Shown here one piece after another: positions 56,940-64,000 of a DNA stretch of 64,000 bases. The DNA is taken from positions 1,302,001-1,366,000 of the forward strand of contig NZ_CP016312.1 of assembly GCF_001880325.1 (NCBI RefSeq), given 5' to 3'. Position numbers and translations under genes: made by a program. Under the pieces are notes generated by a model. It worked only from the letters and a program-made list of their open reading frames with translations. It had not been told where the DNA came from and searched no databases. The stretch is from Thermus brockianus. Lineage in GTDB: Bacteria > Deinococcota > Deinococci > Deinococcales > Thermaceae. Numbering within the stretch: position 1 is the stretch's first letter; each line of letters starts with the position of its first letter.

Positions 56940-59699
56940 ATGCCCGACGAGCTAAGGCTCTACCTCAAGGAGCGTTTTGCCGTTCAGGGGCCCGTTTCCC
57001 CGGGGCGCTTTGAGGCGGAACTGGCCAAGCGCATGGGAAGCCCGGCCCGGCGGGAGCCCCTCCTCAAGGCCTGGCGGGCTTACCTGGCGGGCGGGGGAAG
57101 GGAGGCGGTGCGAAGTTTCTACCGGGAGGTGCTCAAGGTGCCCAAGGGGGAGGCCCTGGTCTACGGCATGCACCTCCCCTTTTTGGAGTTTTACGCCAAG
57201 GAGGTGCCTTCCCGGGTGGAGGGGCGGGTCCTGGAGGTGGGGGCCTTCACCGGGGCCCTGGTGGGGTACCTGCAAAGGAAGCGGCCCGAGCTTTCCTGGC
57301 ACGCCCTGGACGGGGTGGAGGAGGCGGTGGCCCTGGGCAGGAAGCGGGTGCCCGAGGTGGCGTGGCACCTGGGCTGGGCCGAGGAGGTGGACCTTCCCCC
57401 CTTTGACACCCTGCTTCTCCTCTCCGTCTTCCCCGAGGGGCTCGTGGACCAGGACCTGGAAAGCCGCCTGGAGCCCGAGGCCTTTTGGAAGCGCTTCTCT
57501 TTCTTTGAGCGCCTGCCCCTTTTCGCCCGGCTCCTGAAGCCCGGGGGGCTTCTCGTCTACGGCCACGGCCCCTTCCTCGGGAAAAGCCCCGAGGGGGTGG
57601 AGGAGGGCCTGAGGCGGTTTGGCTTCCAGGCGGTGGAGCGGGTGGGGGAGGGGGAGTACTTCCTGGTCCTCGCCCGCAGGCCCGAGGTCTTGGAGGCGGT
57701 GTGGGCCGAGGAGGCCTTGGAGGAGGCGCCTAACTTGGAGCCCGTGGCGGTCTTGGCGGAGGGGCCGGACCTGGGGCGGGTGCGGGCCCTCCTGGAGGCG
57801 GGGCAGTACGCCGAGGTGCTCGCCCTCCTGCCCGAAGGGGGGGAAGGGGAGGCAGCCTACCTCCGGGGGAAGGCGCTTTTCGCCCTTTCCCGCTTCGCCG
57901 AGGCGGAGGAGGCCTTGAGGCGGGCCCTTTCCGAGGAGGCGGAGGACCTCAGGGCCTTGGTGCTGGTGGAGCTTGGGGAGTACGCCCGGGCCCAGGGGCG
58001 CCTCGAGGCCCTGGCGGTGCGGGGTGGGCGGTACCGCCTGGCCTTGGGGCGGGTCTACCTGGCCCAGGGGCGGTACGCCGACGCCTTAAGGCAGTTCGTG
58101 GAGTCGGGGCTGCCCGAGGCGGAGCTTTACGTGCGGGAAGCTTTGGAGCGCATCGCCGAGCGCATGCGCCGCTTCGCCCGGGAGGGGGAGTGGGCGGAGG
58201 TGAGCCGTAGGGCGGAGTTCGTGGAGGACCTCTCCCCAAGCCTCCTCACCCGGGAGATGCTCCGGCTGGGCCTAAAGGCGGCCCTTCTCCAGGGGCTTTT
58301 CGCCCGGGCGGAGCGGTACGCCCGCCGGCTTGCTGACCTGGACGAGGCGGAGGGTTTTTTGGGCCTGGCCTTGGCCGCCTTGCGCCTGCGCACGCCCCTG
58401 GACTACCGGGGGGAGGACCTTAAGGGGGTGGAGCCCTACCTCACCGAGGCCTTGGCCCGGGCGGAGATCCCCGAGGCCCTGCTCCTCCTTGGGATTCTGC
58501 GCAAGCGGGAAGGGCGCCACCGCGAAGCCCTGTACCTCCTGGAGCGGGCGGCCCAGCACGGGGAAGGGGAGGTGGCGGGGCTTGCCTACCACCACCTGGC
58601 GGAGGTAAAGCGGGCCCTGGGGCGCCCCTTGAAGGAGGTTTTGGGCGACCACAAGAGGGCCCACGCCCTAAAGGCCTATCCTGCCCCCTACCTCTTCCGC
58701 CTGGCCCAGGAGGCCCTAAGGGGGGGGGAGGAGGTCGTGGCCCGGGAGCTCCTTTCCCGGGCCCGGGATGCGGGCCTCGGCGAGGTGGCGGAGGAGGACC
58801 TCAAGGGGCTTCTTTCCCTCTTGGAGCGGCTGGAAGGTCCTTGGGCGGCCTTCCACGTCCTCTACCAGGCCCTAGGCCGCACCCCCGAGCCGCCTTTGGA
58901 GCTCCTCGCCCTGGCCTACCGCCTTTCCCGCTCCTTCCGGGAAAGCCCGGAGGCGGAGGCGGTGCGGGGGCAGTACCTGGCGGCCCTCTACGCCTCGGGG
59001 CAGGCGGCGGAGGCGGAGGCCCTTTTGCGGGCAGAGCTTGCGCAAAACCCCCAGGCCCTGGAGGTCCTCTTTGACCTGGCGGAGCACCATGAGGCCCAGG
59101 GGAGCTGGCGGCAGGCGGCGGAGTACTGGCAGAAGGCCCTGGAGGTGGCCCTTTACCGGGAGAAGGACCAGGAGCTTGCCCGGGAGCTTCTCCGGAACCT
59201 CCTTTTCCTAAGGCCCCACGACGAGAGCCTCCTCCTCTACCTGGAGGAGCTTAAGGCCGTGGCCCGGGGGCTTAAGGCCCTGGGGGAGGAGGCCAAGCCT
59301 CCGGCGGAAACCCCCGAGGAGCTTCTGGAAGAGGCCCTGCCCCGCTTCCACGGGGAGCACCTCCTGGTGGTGGGGGGCCACACCCAGCTCCGGAGCCGCC
59401 TCGTTCCCTTCCTGGAGGCCCGGGGCCTTAAGGTGGATTGGTTTGATGCGGACAGCGCTGGCGTGGGCAAGGAGGCCCTGAGGCGTATCCTGAACCGCCT
59501 GGAGAAGGCCCATGGCCTGATGATCGTTTCCAGCTATGTGGGCCACGACTTCGCCGAGCCCGTGCGCCTCGAGGCGGAGCGCCTGGGGGTTCCGGTCTAC
59601 GTGATCCCGGGGCGGGCCCGGGGGGCCACGGGGTTTTTAAGAGCCCTCAAGGCCTTCGCCCCCGAGCTCTTCAAACGAGCCCTCAAGGGGGTACAGTAG
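56940..59699 (+). CDS. large protein: methyltransferase-like, TPR and DUF2325-like domains
   Basis: 919 residues from ATG 56940; a longer frame to 56676 only overlaps the DHS gene. The N-terminal part (about 85-245) looks like a SAM-dependent methyltransferase: motif I VLEVGAFTGALVGY (97-110), acidic LDGVEEAV, and LLKPGGLLVYGHGP. Residues about 270-790 are helical TPR-like repeats (for example YAEVLALLPEGGEGEAAYL). The last 110 residues (HLLVVGGHTQLRSRLVPFLEARG ...) resemble DUF2325. I know no characterised protein with this order. The domain assignments are by eye, and the last is the least certain. Confidence 0.7.
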   Translation: MPDELRLYLKERFAVQGPVSPGRFEAELAKRMGSPARREPLLKAWRAYLAGGGREAVRSFYREVLKVPKGEALVYGMHLPFLEFYAKEVPSRVEGRVLEVGAFTGALVGYLQRKRPELSWHALDGVEEAVALGRKRVPEVAWHLGWAEEVDLPPFDTLLLLSVFPEGLVDQDLESRLEPEAFWKRFSFFERLPLFARLLKPGGLLVYGHGPFLGKSPEGVEEGLRRFGFQAVERVGEGEYFLVLARRPEVLEAVWAEEALEEAPNLEPVAVLAEGPDLGRVRALLEAGQYAEVLALLPEGGEGEAAYLRGKALFALSRFAEAEEALRRALSEEAEDLRALVLVELGEYARAQGRLEALAVRGGRYRLALGRVYLAQGRYADALRQFVESGLPEAELYVREALERIAERMRRFAREGEWAEVSRRAEFVEDLSPSLLTREMLRLGLKAALLQGLFARAERYARRLADLDEAEGFLGLALAALRLRTPLDYRGEDLKGVEPYLTEALARAEIPEALLLLGILRKREGRHREALYLLERAAQHGEGEVAGLAYHHLAEVKRALGRPLKEVLGDHKRAHALKAYPAPYLFRLAQEALRGGEEVVARELLSRARDAGLGEVAEEDLKGLLSLLERLEGPWAAFHVLYQALGRTPEPPLELLALAYRLSRSFRESPEAEAVRGQYLAALYASGQAAEAEALLRAELAQNPQALEVLFDLAEHHEAQGSWRQAAEYWQKALEVALYREKDQELARELLRNLLFLRPHDESLLLYLEELKAVARGLKALGEEAKPPAETPEELLEEALPRFHGEHLLVVGGHTQLRSRLVPFLEARGLKVDWFDADSAGVGKEALRRILNRLEKAHGLMIVSSYVGHDFAEPVRLEAERLGVPVYVIPGRARGATGFLRALKAFAPELFKRALKGVQ

Positions 59700-59704
59700 G
59701 GTTC

Positions 59705-60529
59705 ATGGAGGCGCCGGTTCTGAAGCTGGGCTACTCCCCCTGCCCCAACGACACCTTCATCTTCTACGCCCTCACCCATGGCCTTGTGGAAAGCCCCCTT
59801 CCGGTGGAGGCGGTTTTGGAGGACGTGGAAACCCTGAACCGCTGGGCTTTGGAGGGGAGGCTACCCCTGACCAAGCTCTCCTATGCCGCCTATGGGAGGG
59901 TGCGGGACCGGTATGTGGCCCTGAGGAGCGGAGGAGCCTTGGGAAGAGGGGTGGGCCCTTTGGTGGTGGCCAAAAAGCCCTTGAGGAGCCTGAAGGGAGC
60001 CCGGGTGGCCATTCCCGGGCGGAACACCACGGCTTTTTTGCTCCTCTTCCTGTACGCGGAAGGGTTTGAGCCGGTGGAGGTGCGCTACGACCGGATCATG
60101 CCCCTGGTGGCCCAAGGGGAGGTGGAGGCAGGCCTCATCATCCACGAAAGCCGTTTCACCTACCCGGAGTACGGCCTGGTCAGGGTCCTGGACCTGGGGG
60201 AGTGGTGGGAGGGGGAAACGGGCCTGCCCCTTCCCTTGGGGGCCATCCTGGCCCGGCGGGATCTGGGGAAGGAGCTCATCCAGGCCCTGGACGAGGCGGT
60301 GCGGCGGAGCCTGGAATACGCCTTTGCCCATCTCGAGGAAACCCTTCCCTACCTGAAAGCCCATGCCCAGGAGCTTTCGGAGGAGGTGATCTGGGCCCAT
60401 GTGCGCACCTATGTGAACGGGTTCAGCCAGGACGTGGGGGAGGAAGGGGAAAAAGCGGTGAAACGGCTCTTCGCTGAGGCCGAGGCCCGGGGGCTTATCC
60501 CTTCCTCCGAAGCCCCCCTCTTTTTGTAA
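59705..60529 (+). CDS. mqnD: 1,4-dihydroxy-6-naphthoate synthase
   Basis: 274 residues with the periplasmic-binding-protein-like fold of MqnD: LGYSPCPNDTFIFYALTHG at the N-terminus, LTKLSYAAYG, IPGRNTTAFLLL and GLIIHESRFTYPEYGL with the catalytic His. It converts cyclic dehypoxanthine futalosine to dihydroxynaphthoate in the futalosine route to menaquinone. A -10-like TACAGT (59692-59697) ends 7 bases before the ATG, so it may have its own leaderless transcript. Confidence 0.93.
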   Translation: MEAPVLKLGYSPCPNDTFIFYALTHGLVESPLPVEAVLEDVETLNRWALEGRLPLTKLSYAAYGRVRDRYVALRSGGALGRGVGPLVVAKKPLRSLKGARVAIPGRNTTAFLLLFLYAEGFEPVEVRYDRIMPLVAQGEVEAGLIIHESRFTYPEYGLVRVLDLGEWWEGETGLPLPLGAILARRDLGKELIQALDEAVRRSLEYAFAHLEETLPYLKAHAQELSEEVIWAHVRTYVNGFSQDVGEEGEKAVKRLFAEAEARGLIPSSEAPLFL

Positions 60530-60532
60530 ACT
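60527..60532 (+). promoter_or_regulatory. -10 box of the Crp/Fnr gene (leaderless)
   Basis: TAAACT ends 6 bases before the ATG at 60539 and overlaps the mqnD stop codon. Confidence 0.6.
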
Positions 60533-60538
60533 CGGGGC

Positions 60539-61162
60539 ATGTTCCAGGAGCTTTCCCTCGAGGCCCGGCGGGAGGTGGCCAGGGTGTTCCAGCCCAAGAG
60601 GGTCTTGCGGGGTACCCCCCTCTACGCTCTGGGGGACCGGGCGGAGGGGGTGTACCTGGTGCGGGAAGGGCTTGTCTGGCTGGAGGGACCCCGCTCGGCG
60701 GAAGGGGAGCCCGCCACCTTGGGGGTGGTGGGGCCTGGGGGGCTTTTTGGGGAGGAGGCCTTGGTGGGGGGAGGAAGGCGCACTTCGGGGGCCACCGCCC
60801 TTACCTACGCCGAACTCCTTTTCGCCAAGGTGGAGGAGCTCGGTTCCGTAAGGCGCTATCCGGAGGTGGAGGCCTTTTTTTTAAGGGCCCTCTACCGGAG
60901 GCTTAAGGGGGCGGAGGAGGCCCTTTGGGCGGCCCGCCACCTCTCCGTGGCCCAGCGCCTGGCCCGCCTTCTCCTTACCCTGGCCCAGGAAGGGGAGGTG
61001 GCCCTTTCCCACCAGGACCTGGCCCACATGGTGGGGGCTACCCGGGAAACCGTGACCAAGCTCCTGGGGGAGTGGGCCCTAAAGGGCTTTGTGGACCTGG
61101 GCTACCGGCGGGTGGAGCTCCGGGACCCGGAGGCCCTTGCCCGCTTGGCCGAGGCGCTATAG
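60539..61162 (+). CDS. Crp/Fnr family transcription regulator
   Basis: 207 residues. The N-terminal cyclic-nucleotide-like beta barrel (about 1-115) contains YALGDRAEGVYLVREGLVWL and GPGGLFGEEALVGGG; a long dimer helix follows, then the winged helix-turn-helix HQDLAHMVGATRETVTKLLGEW. The residues that hold cAMP in true CRP are not all present, and there are no clustered Cys for an iron-sulfur centre, so the signal is unknown; ligand-independent members exist in Thermus. Next to bshC, so a redox or stress role is possible. Confidence 0.88.
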   Translation: MFQELSLEARREVARVFQPKRVLRGTPLYALGDRAEGVYLVREGLVWLEGPRSAEGEPATLGVVGPGGLFGEEALVGGGRRTSGATALTYAELLFAKVEELGSVRRYPEVEAFFLRALYRRLKGAEEALWAARHLSVAQRLARLLLTLAQEGEVALSHQDLAHMVGATRETVTKLLGEWALKGFVDLGYRRVELRDPEALARLAEAL

Positions 61163-61173
61163 GCTTTAAAGCT

Positions 61174-62628
61174 ATGGAAACCGCCCTCTTGGCCCGCCTC
61201 CTGGGCTTGCCCCAAGGGGAAGAGGCCCTTAAGGCGCGCCTTGGCCGGGCGGGCCACCCGGGGCTTGCCGAGGCCCTAAAGGCTTATTTGAAGCGCCTAG
61301 GGGCGCCCCAGGAAGCCTTGGCCGCCTTGGAAGGCCTTGCCCGGGGGGCGGTGGTGGCGGGGCAGCAGGCGGGGCTTTTGGGGGGGCCAGCCCTCGTCTT
61401 CTACAAGGCCCACACCGCCTTGCGCCTGGCCGAGGGGGTGGGGGGGGCTGGGGTCTTCTGGGTGGCCTCCCAGGACCACGACGTGGAGGAGGTGCGCCAC
61501 CTGCACCTCCTTGTGGGCGAGGAGGTGCGCACCCTTTCCCTCCCCCTGCCTCCCTTGCCCGCCGGGCGCATCCCCCTGGCCCCTTACTTGGAGGACCTAA
61601 AGGCCTTCCTTGGGCCTTGGGCCAGGGACGCACGGGTGGCCTATGCCCTGGAGGGGAAGACCTTGGCCGAGTTCTTCGCCCGCACCCTCCTCGCCTTCTT
61701 GGGCCCAAGGGGCCTCATCCCCTTTGACCCCATGGCGGAGGAGCTCGCCCCTCTTTTCCTGGGGGCCCTGGAGCGGGAGCTTGCCGACCCCTTAGCCAGC
61801 GCCCAGGCCATCAACGAGGAGGCGGAGAGGATCCGGGCCCTGGGGGGAAAGCCCCCTCTAAGGCGGAAGCCCGGGGCCACCAACCTCTTCCTGGAAACCG
61901 ATGCCCGCCGCCTCCTCTTCTACGAAGGCGGGGCCTTTACCGATGGGGTGCGGCGCTACACGGCCAGGGAGCTTTGGGAAGTGGCACGGCAAGACCCCAC
62001 CCGCCTCACCCCCGCCGCCGGGCTTAGGCCCGTCTTCCAGGACCTCGTCCTCCCCACGGCGGGGTTTGTGGTGGGGCCCAACGAGTTCCGCTACGTGGCG
62101 GAGCTCTCCCGGGTCTACGCCCTCCATGGCCTCCCCGTACCCGCCCTTTTCCTGAGGCTCCAGGCGGTGGCGCTGGAACCCCCCATCCGGCGCATCCTGG
62201 AGAACTACCGCCTTTCCCCCTGGGCCTTGGTGGAGAGGGGGGAGGAGGCCTTCTTGGGGGCGGTGCGGGGCGTTTGGGAGGGTTACCGCTCCTTGGAGGA
62301 GGAGCTTCGGGGGCTTCTCGCCCGCTTGGAGGCGTGGGAGGCCCAGGCCAGGGATTTGGAACCCACCTTAGAGCGTCCCTTCCGCCGCTTCCGGGTGCGG
62401 CTTGCAGGGGAGGGGGAGAGGCTTTTGCGCAAGCTCCTGAGGGCCCGCATGGGGAGGGATGCGGTCCTTATGGGCCATCTTGAGCGGCTTAAGCGCCACC
62501 TCCTGCCCCTGGGCCAGCCCCAGGAGCGGGTCTACCCCTTCGCCATGTACGCCCTGCGGCACCCGGAGGCCCTGGACCGGCTGCAGGAGGCTCCGTCCCA
62601 GGGCAAGGCCACCCTGGTCTTGGGGTAG
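61174..62628 (+). CDS. bshC: bacillithiol biosynthesis cysteine-adding enzyme
   Basis: 484 residues from ATG 61174; a longer frame begins inside the Crp gene. Seen: VVAGQQAGLLGGPALVFYKAHTAL, VFWVASQDHDVEEVRHLHL, RRKPGATNLFLE and VVGPNEFRYVAELSRVYALHG, the BshC pattern. It adds Cys to glucosaminyl-malate to give bacillithiol. bshA and bshB are not in the window. TAGGCT at 61160-61165 ends 8 bases before the start. Confidence 0.9.
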   Translation: METALLARLLGLPQGEEALKARLGRAGHPGLAEALKAYLKRLGAPQEALAALEGLARGAVVAGQQAGLLGGPALVFYKAHTALRLAEGVGGAGVFWVASQDHDVEEVRHLHLLVGEEVRTLSLPLPPLPAGRIPLAPYLEDLKAFLGPWARDARVAYALEGKTLAEFFARTLLAFLGPRGLIPFDPMAEELAPLFLGALERELADPLASAQAINEEAERIRALGGKPPLRRKPGATNLFLETDARRLLFYEGGAFTDGVRRYTARELWEVARQDPTRLTPAAGLRPVFQDLVLPTAGFVVGPNEFRYVAELSRVYALHGLPVPALFLRLQAVALEPPIRRILENYRLSPWALVERGEEAFLGAVRGVWEGYRSLEEELRGLLARLEAWEAQARDLEPTLERPFRRFRVRLAGEGERLLRKLLRARMGRDAVLMGHLERLKRHLLPLGQPQERVYPFAMYALRHPEALDRLQEAPSQGKATLVLG

Positions 62629-62645
62629 GATAGGGGAGAAAGGCT

Positions 62646-63698
62646 ATGGCGCGGTTTGGCCCCTTTATCCTCCTTCTTTTCCTGCCCCTTCTCGCCCTCC
62701 CCCCCGCATGGGGGCAGGGGAAAGACCTCCTCCTCCGGGTGCTCCTCCAGGAGGTCCCCCAGGGCCAAGGGGTGCGCCTAAGCCTCCCTTCCGGGGAGGT
62801 GCGCGCCATCGCCACGGGGGAGGGGGTGGTTTTGGGGGGGCGCCTCCAGCCCTCCTTTGACCTGGACGTGCCCTACTTCGCCCTCGAGGGCCGCCCCTAC
62901 CGGGGTGGGGTGCGGCTCCTCGCCCAGGGGGGGAAGCTCCTGGTGGTCAACCTCGTCCTCCTGGAGGACTACCTCCTCGGCGTATTGCCCGGGGAGATGC
63001 CCGAGGGCTTCCCCCCGGAGGCCTTGAAGGCCCAGGCGGTCCTGGCCCGCACCTTCGCCGTGAACCGCCTGAACCCCAAGGCCCCTTATGACCTCTGCGC
63101 CAGCGAGCTCTGCCAGGTCTACCTGGGTTTCGCCGCCGAAAAGCCCAGGTACGCCCAGGCGGTGGCCGCCACCCGGGGCCAGGTCCTGAGCTTTGGGGGT
63201 AAGGCCATCTCCGCCCTTTACCACGCCGACTCTGGGGGCATGACCGCGGGGAGCGAGGAGGTGTTCCAGGTGGCCCTCCCCTACCTCCGCCCCCGGCCCG
63301 ATCCCTACGCCAGGGGTCCCAAGAGCGCCTGGCGGGTGGCGGTACCCAAGGAAAGGGCGGAGAAGGCCCTTCGGTCCTTGGGCTACACCCCGAGGGGGGA
63401 GGAGGCCCCCCAGGTGCTGGAGCGTACCCCCTCGGGCCGGGCCTGGCGGGTGCGCCTTCTGGGGGTGGAGGTCCAGGGGCCCGAGGCGGGGCGGCTTCTC
63501 CGCCTCATGGGCTTGCCCTCGGCCCTGGCCGAGTTCCAGGGCTTTGAGGCGGTGGGCCGGGGGGCGGGGCACGGGGTGGGGCTTTCCCAGTGGGGGGCCA
63601 AGGGGATGGCGGAGGCGGGCTTTGACCACCGGGAGATCCTGGGCCATTACTTCCCCGGCACCTTCCTCTCCGAGCTCCTCCTGGCCGGGGTGCCCTAG
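62646..63698 (+). CDS. secreted SpoIID/LytB-domain protein
   Basis: 350 residues. A signal peptide (ILLLFLPLLALPPAWGQG) is followed by the SpoIID domain: LEDYLLGVLPGEMPEGFPPEALKAQAVLARTFA (in parts), SGGMTAGSEEVF and the C-terminal GRGAGHGVGLSQWGAKGMAEAG. In spore formers SpoIID cleaves peptidoglycan glycan strands; Thermus does not sporulate, so a general cell-wall lytic role is inferred. TAGGAT at 62627-62632 and GGGAGAAAGG precede the ATG. Confidence 0.88.
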   Translation: MARFGPFILLLFLPLLALPPAWGQGKDLLLRVLLQEVPQGQGVRLSLPSGEVRAIATGEGVVLGGRLQPSFDLDVPYFALEGRPYRGGVRLLAQGGKLLVVNLVLLEDYLLGVLPGEMPEGFPPEALKAQAVLARTFAVNRLNPKAPYDLCASELCQVYLGFAAEKPRYAQAVAATRGQVLSFGGKAISALYHADSGGMTAGSEEVFQVALPYLRPRPDPYARGPKSAWRVAVPKERAEKALRSLGYTPRGEEAPQVLERTPSGRAWRVRLLGVEVQGPEAGRLLRLMGLPSALAEFQGFEAVGRGAGHGVGLSQWGAKGMAEAGFDHREILGHYFPGTFLSELLLAGVP

Positions 63699-64000
63699 GT
63701 GCTCCTCGCCACACCCCTAGGCCCCCTTTGGCTTGCCCTCTCCCCCTTGGGGGTGGTGCGCCTCGAGCCCGCCCTCTTCCCCCGGGGGCCGGAGGCGCAA
63801 GGCCCCCTGGCGGAGCGGGTGAGGGAAGCCCTCGCCGCCTATTTCGCCGGGGGGCGCCCGGATTTTCTGGACATCCCCCTGGACTACACCGGCCTCTCCC
63901 CGTCCCGGGTGCGCCTTTACGAGCGGGTGCGCCGCATCCCCTACGGGAAGACCACGAGCTACGGGGCGCTCGCCCGGGAGCTGGGGCTTTCCCCCCGGGC
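63699..64000 (+). CDS. ogt-family alkylguanine-DNA alkyltransferase or alkyltransferase-like protein, 5' part
   Basis: A GTG start directly after the SpoIID stop; about 100 residues are visible before the window ends. Seen: PLGPLWLALSPLGVVRLE (N-terminal domain) and the DNA-binding helix region RVRLYERVRRIPYGKTTSYGALARELGLSPR. The active-site motif (PCHR in true repair enzymes) would lie beyond position 64000. Thermus is known to have a homologue in which that Cys is lost, so this gene could be either. Confidence 0.8.
   Translation, partial: MLLATPLGPLWLALSPLGVVRLEPALFPRGPEAQGPLAERVREALAAYFAGGRPDFLDIPLDYTGLSPSRVRLYERVRRIPYGKTTSYGALARELGLSPR

Overview
The window is chromosomal DNA from a member of the genus Thermus. 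The support is very high G+C with G/C at third codon positions, near-identity in length and motifs to known Thermus enzymes (a TaqI-type DNA methylase, the 307-residue proline dehydrogenase, the paired glutamate dehydrogenase subunits, 206-residue L3, zinc-ribbon S14), many genes with a -10 box only 6-9 bases before the start codon (leaderless transcripts), and enzymes of the futalosine menaquinone route and of bacillithiol synthesis. The species cannot be fixed from sequence reading alone.

Layout. 1-5400: a small membrane protein, a solitary TaqI-like adenine methylase behind a kbl/bioF-type acyl-CoA transferase, a ParB-like protein, and two exported CsgG-like proteins in a slightly less G+C-rich stretch. 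5415-8642: proline catabolism (GntR regulator with a palindromic operator at its start, proline dehydrogenase, P5C dehydrogenase). 8627-11708: trp operon with a leader peptide holding two Trp codons and an attenuator, then trpE (apparent frameshift), trpG and trpD. 11705-16516, minus strand: enoyl-CoA hydratase, rRNA pseudouridine synthase, hpt, a YhhQ-type transporter, aldo-keto reductase and purA. 16562-20512: truB, alanine dehydrogenase, Asp23-like protein and a FakA-like DAK2 protein. 20551-23133: lipoprotein, 3D-domain protein and FtsX/LolC-like permease.

23174-24755: tRNA-Thr(CGU), its terminator, an IS4-family insertion sequence placed exactly in the terminator T-tract, and the promoter and structured leader of the ribosomal cluster. 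24756-43789: one continuous plus-strand str-S10-spc-alpha supercluster from rpsL to rplQ, including fusA, tuf, secY, adk, map, infA and rpoA. Most genes overlap or sit within a few bases; the larger gaps before tuf, rplB and rpoA each hold a hairpin.

43806-64000: a divergently transcribed pair (membrane protein with coiled coil, EamA transporter), a secreted GH13 glycosidase, an HNH nuclease, TPR and SPOR envelope proteins, Rex, a broken small ORF, a polyprenyl diphosphate synthase, gdhA-gdhB, an acetyltransferase, a D-2-hydroxyacid dehydrogenase, a MoaD/ThiS-like protein, a deoxyhypusine-synthase-like enzyme with a structured leader, a large methyltransferase-TPR-DUF2325 fusion, mqnD, a Crp/Fnr regulator, bshC, a SpoIID-domain protein and the start of an ogt-family gene cut by the window edge.

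Best candidates for a second look: the orphan methylase, the trp leader plus trpE frameshift, the IS insertion next to the rpsL promoter, the methyltransferase-TPR-DUF2325 fusion, the MoaD-like protein with a tail beyond its glycines, and the leader of the deoxyhypusine-synthase-like gene. No CRISPR array, prophage or rRNA gene was seen. No wholly new system is demonstrated here.
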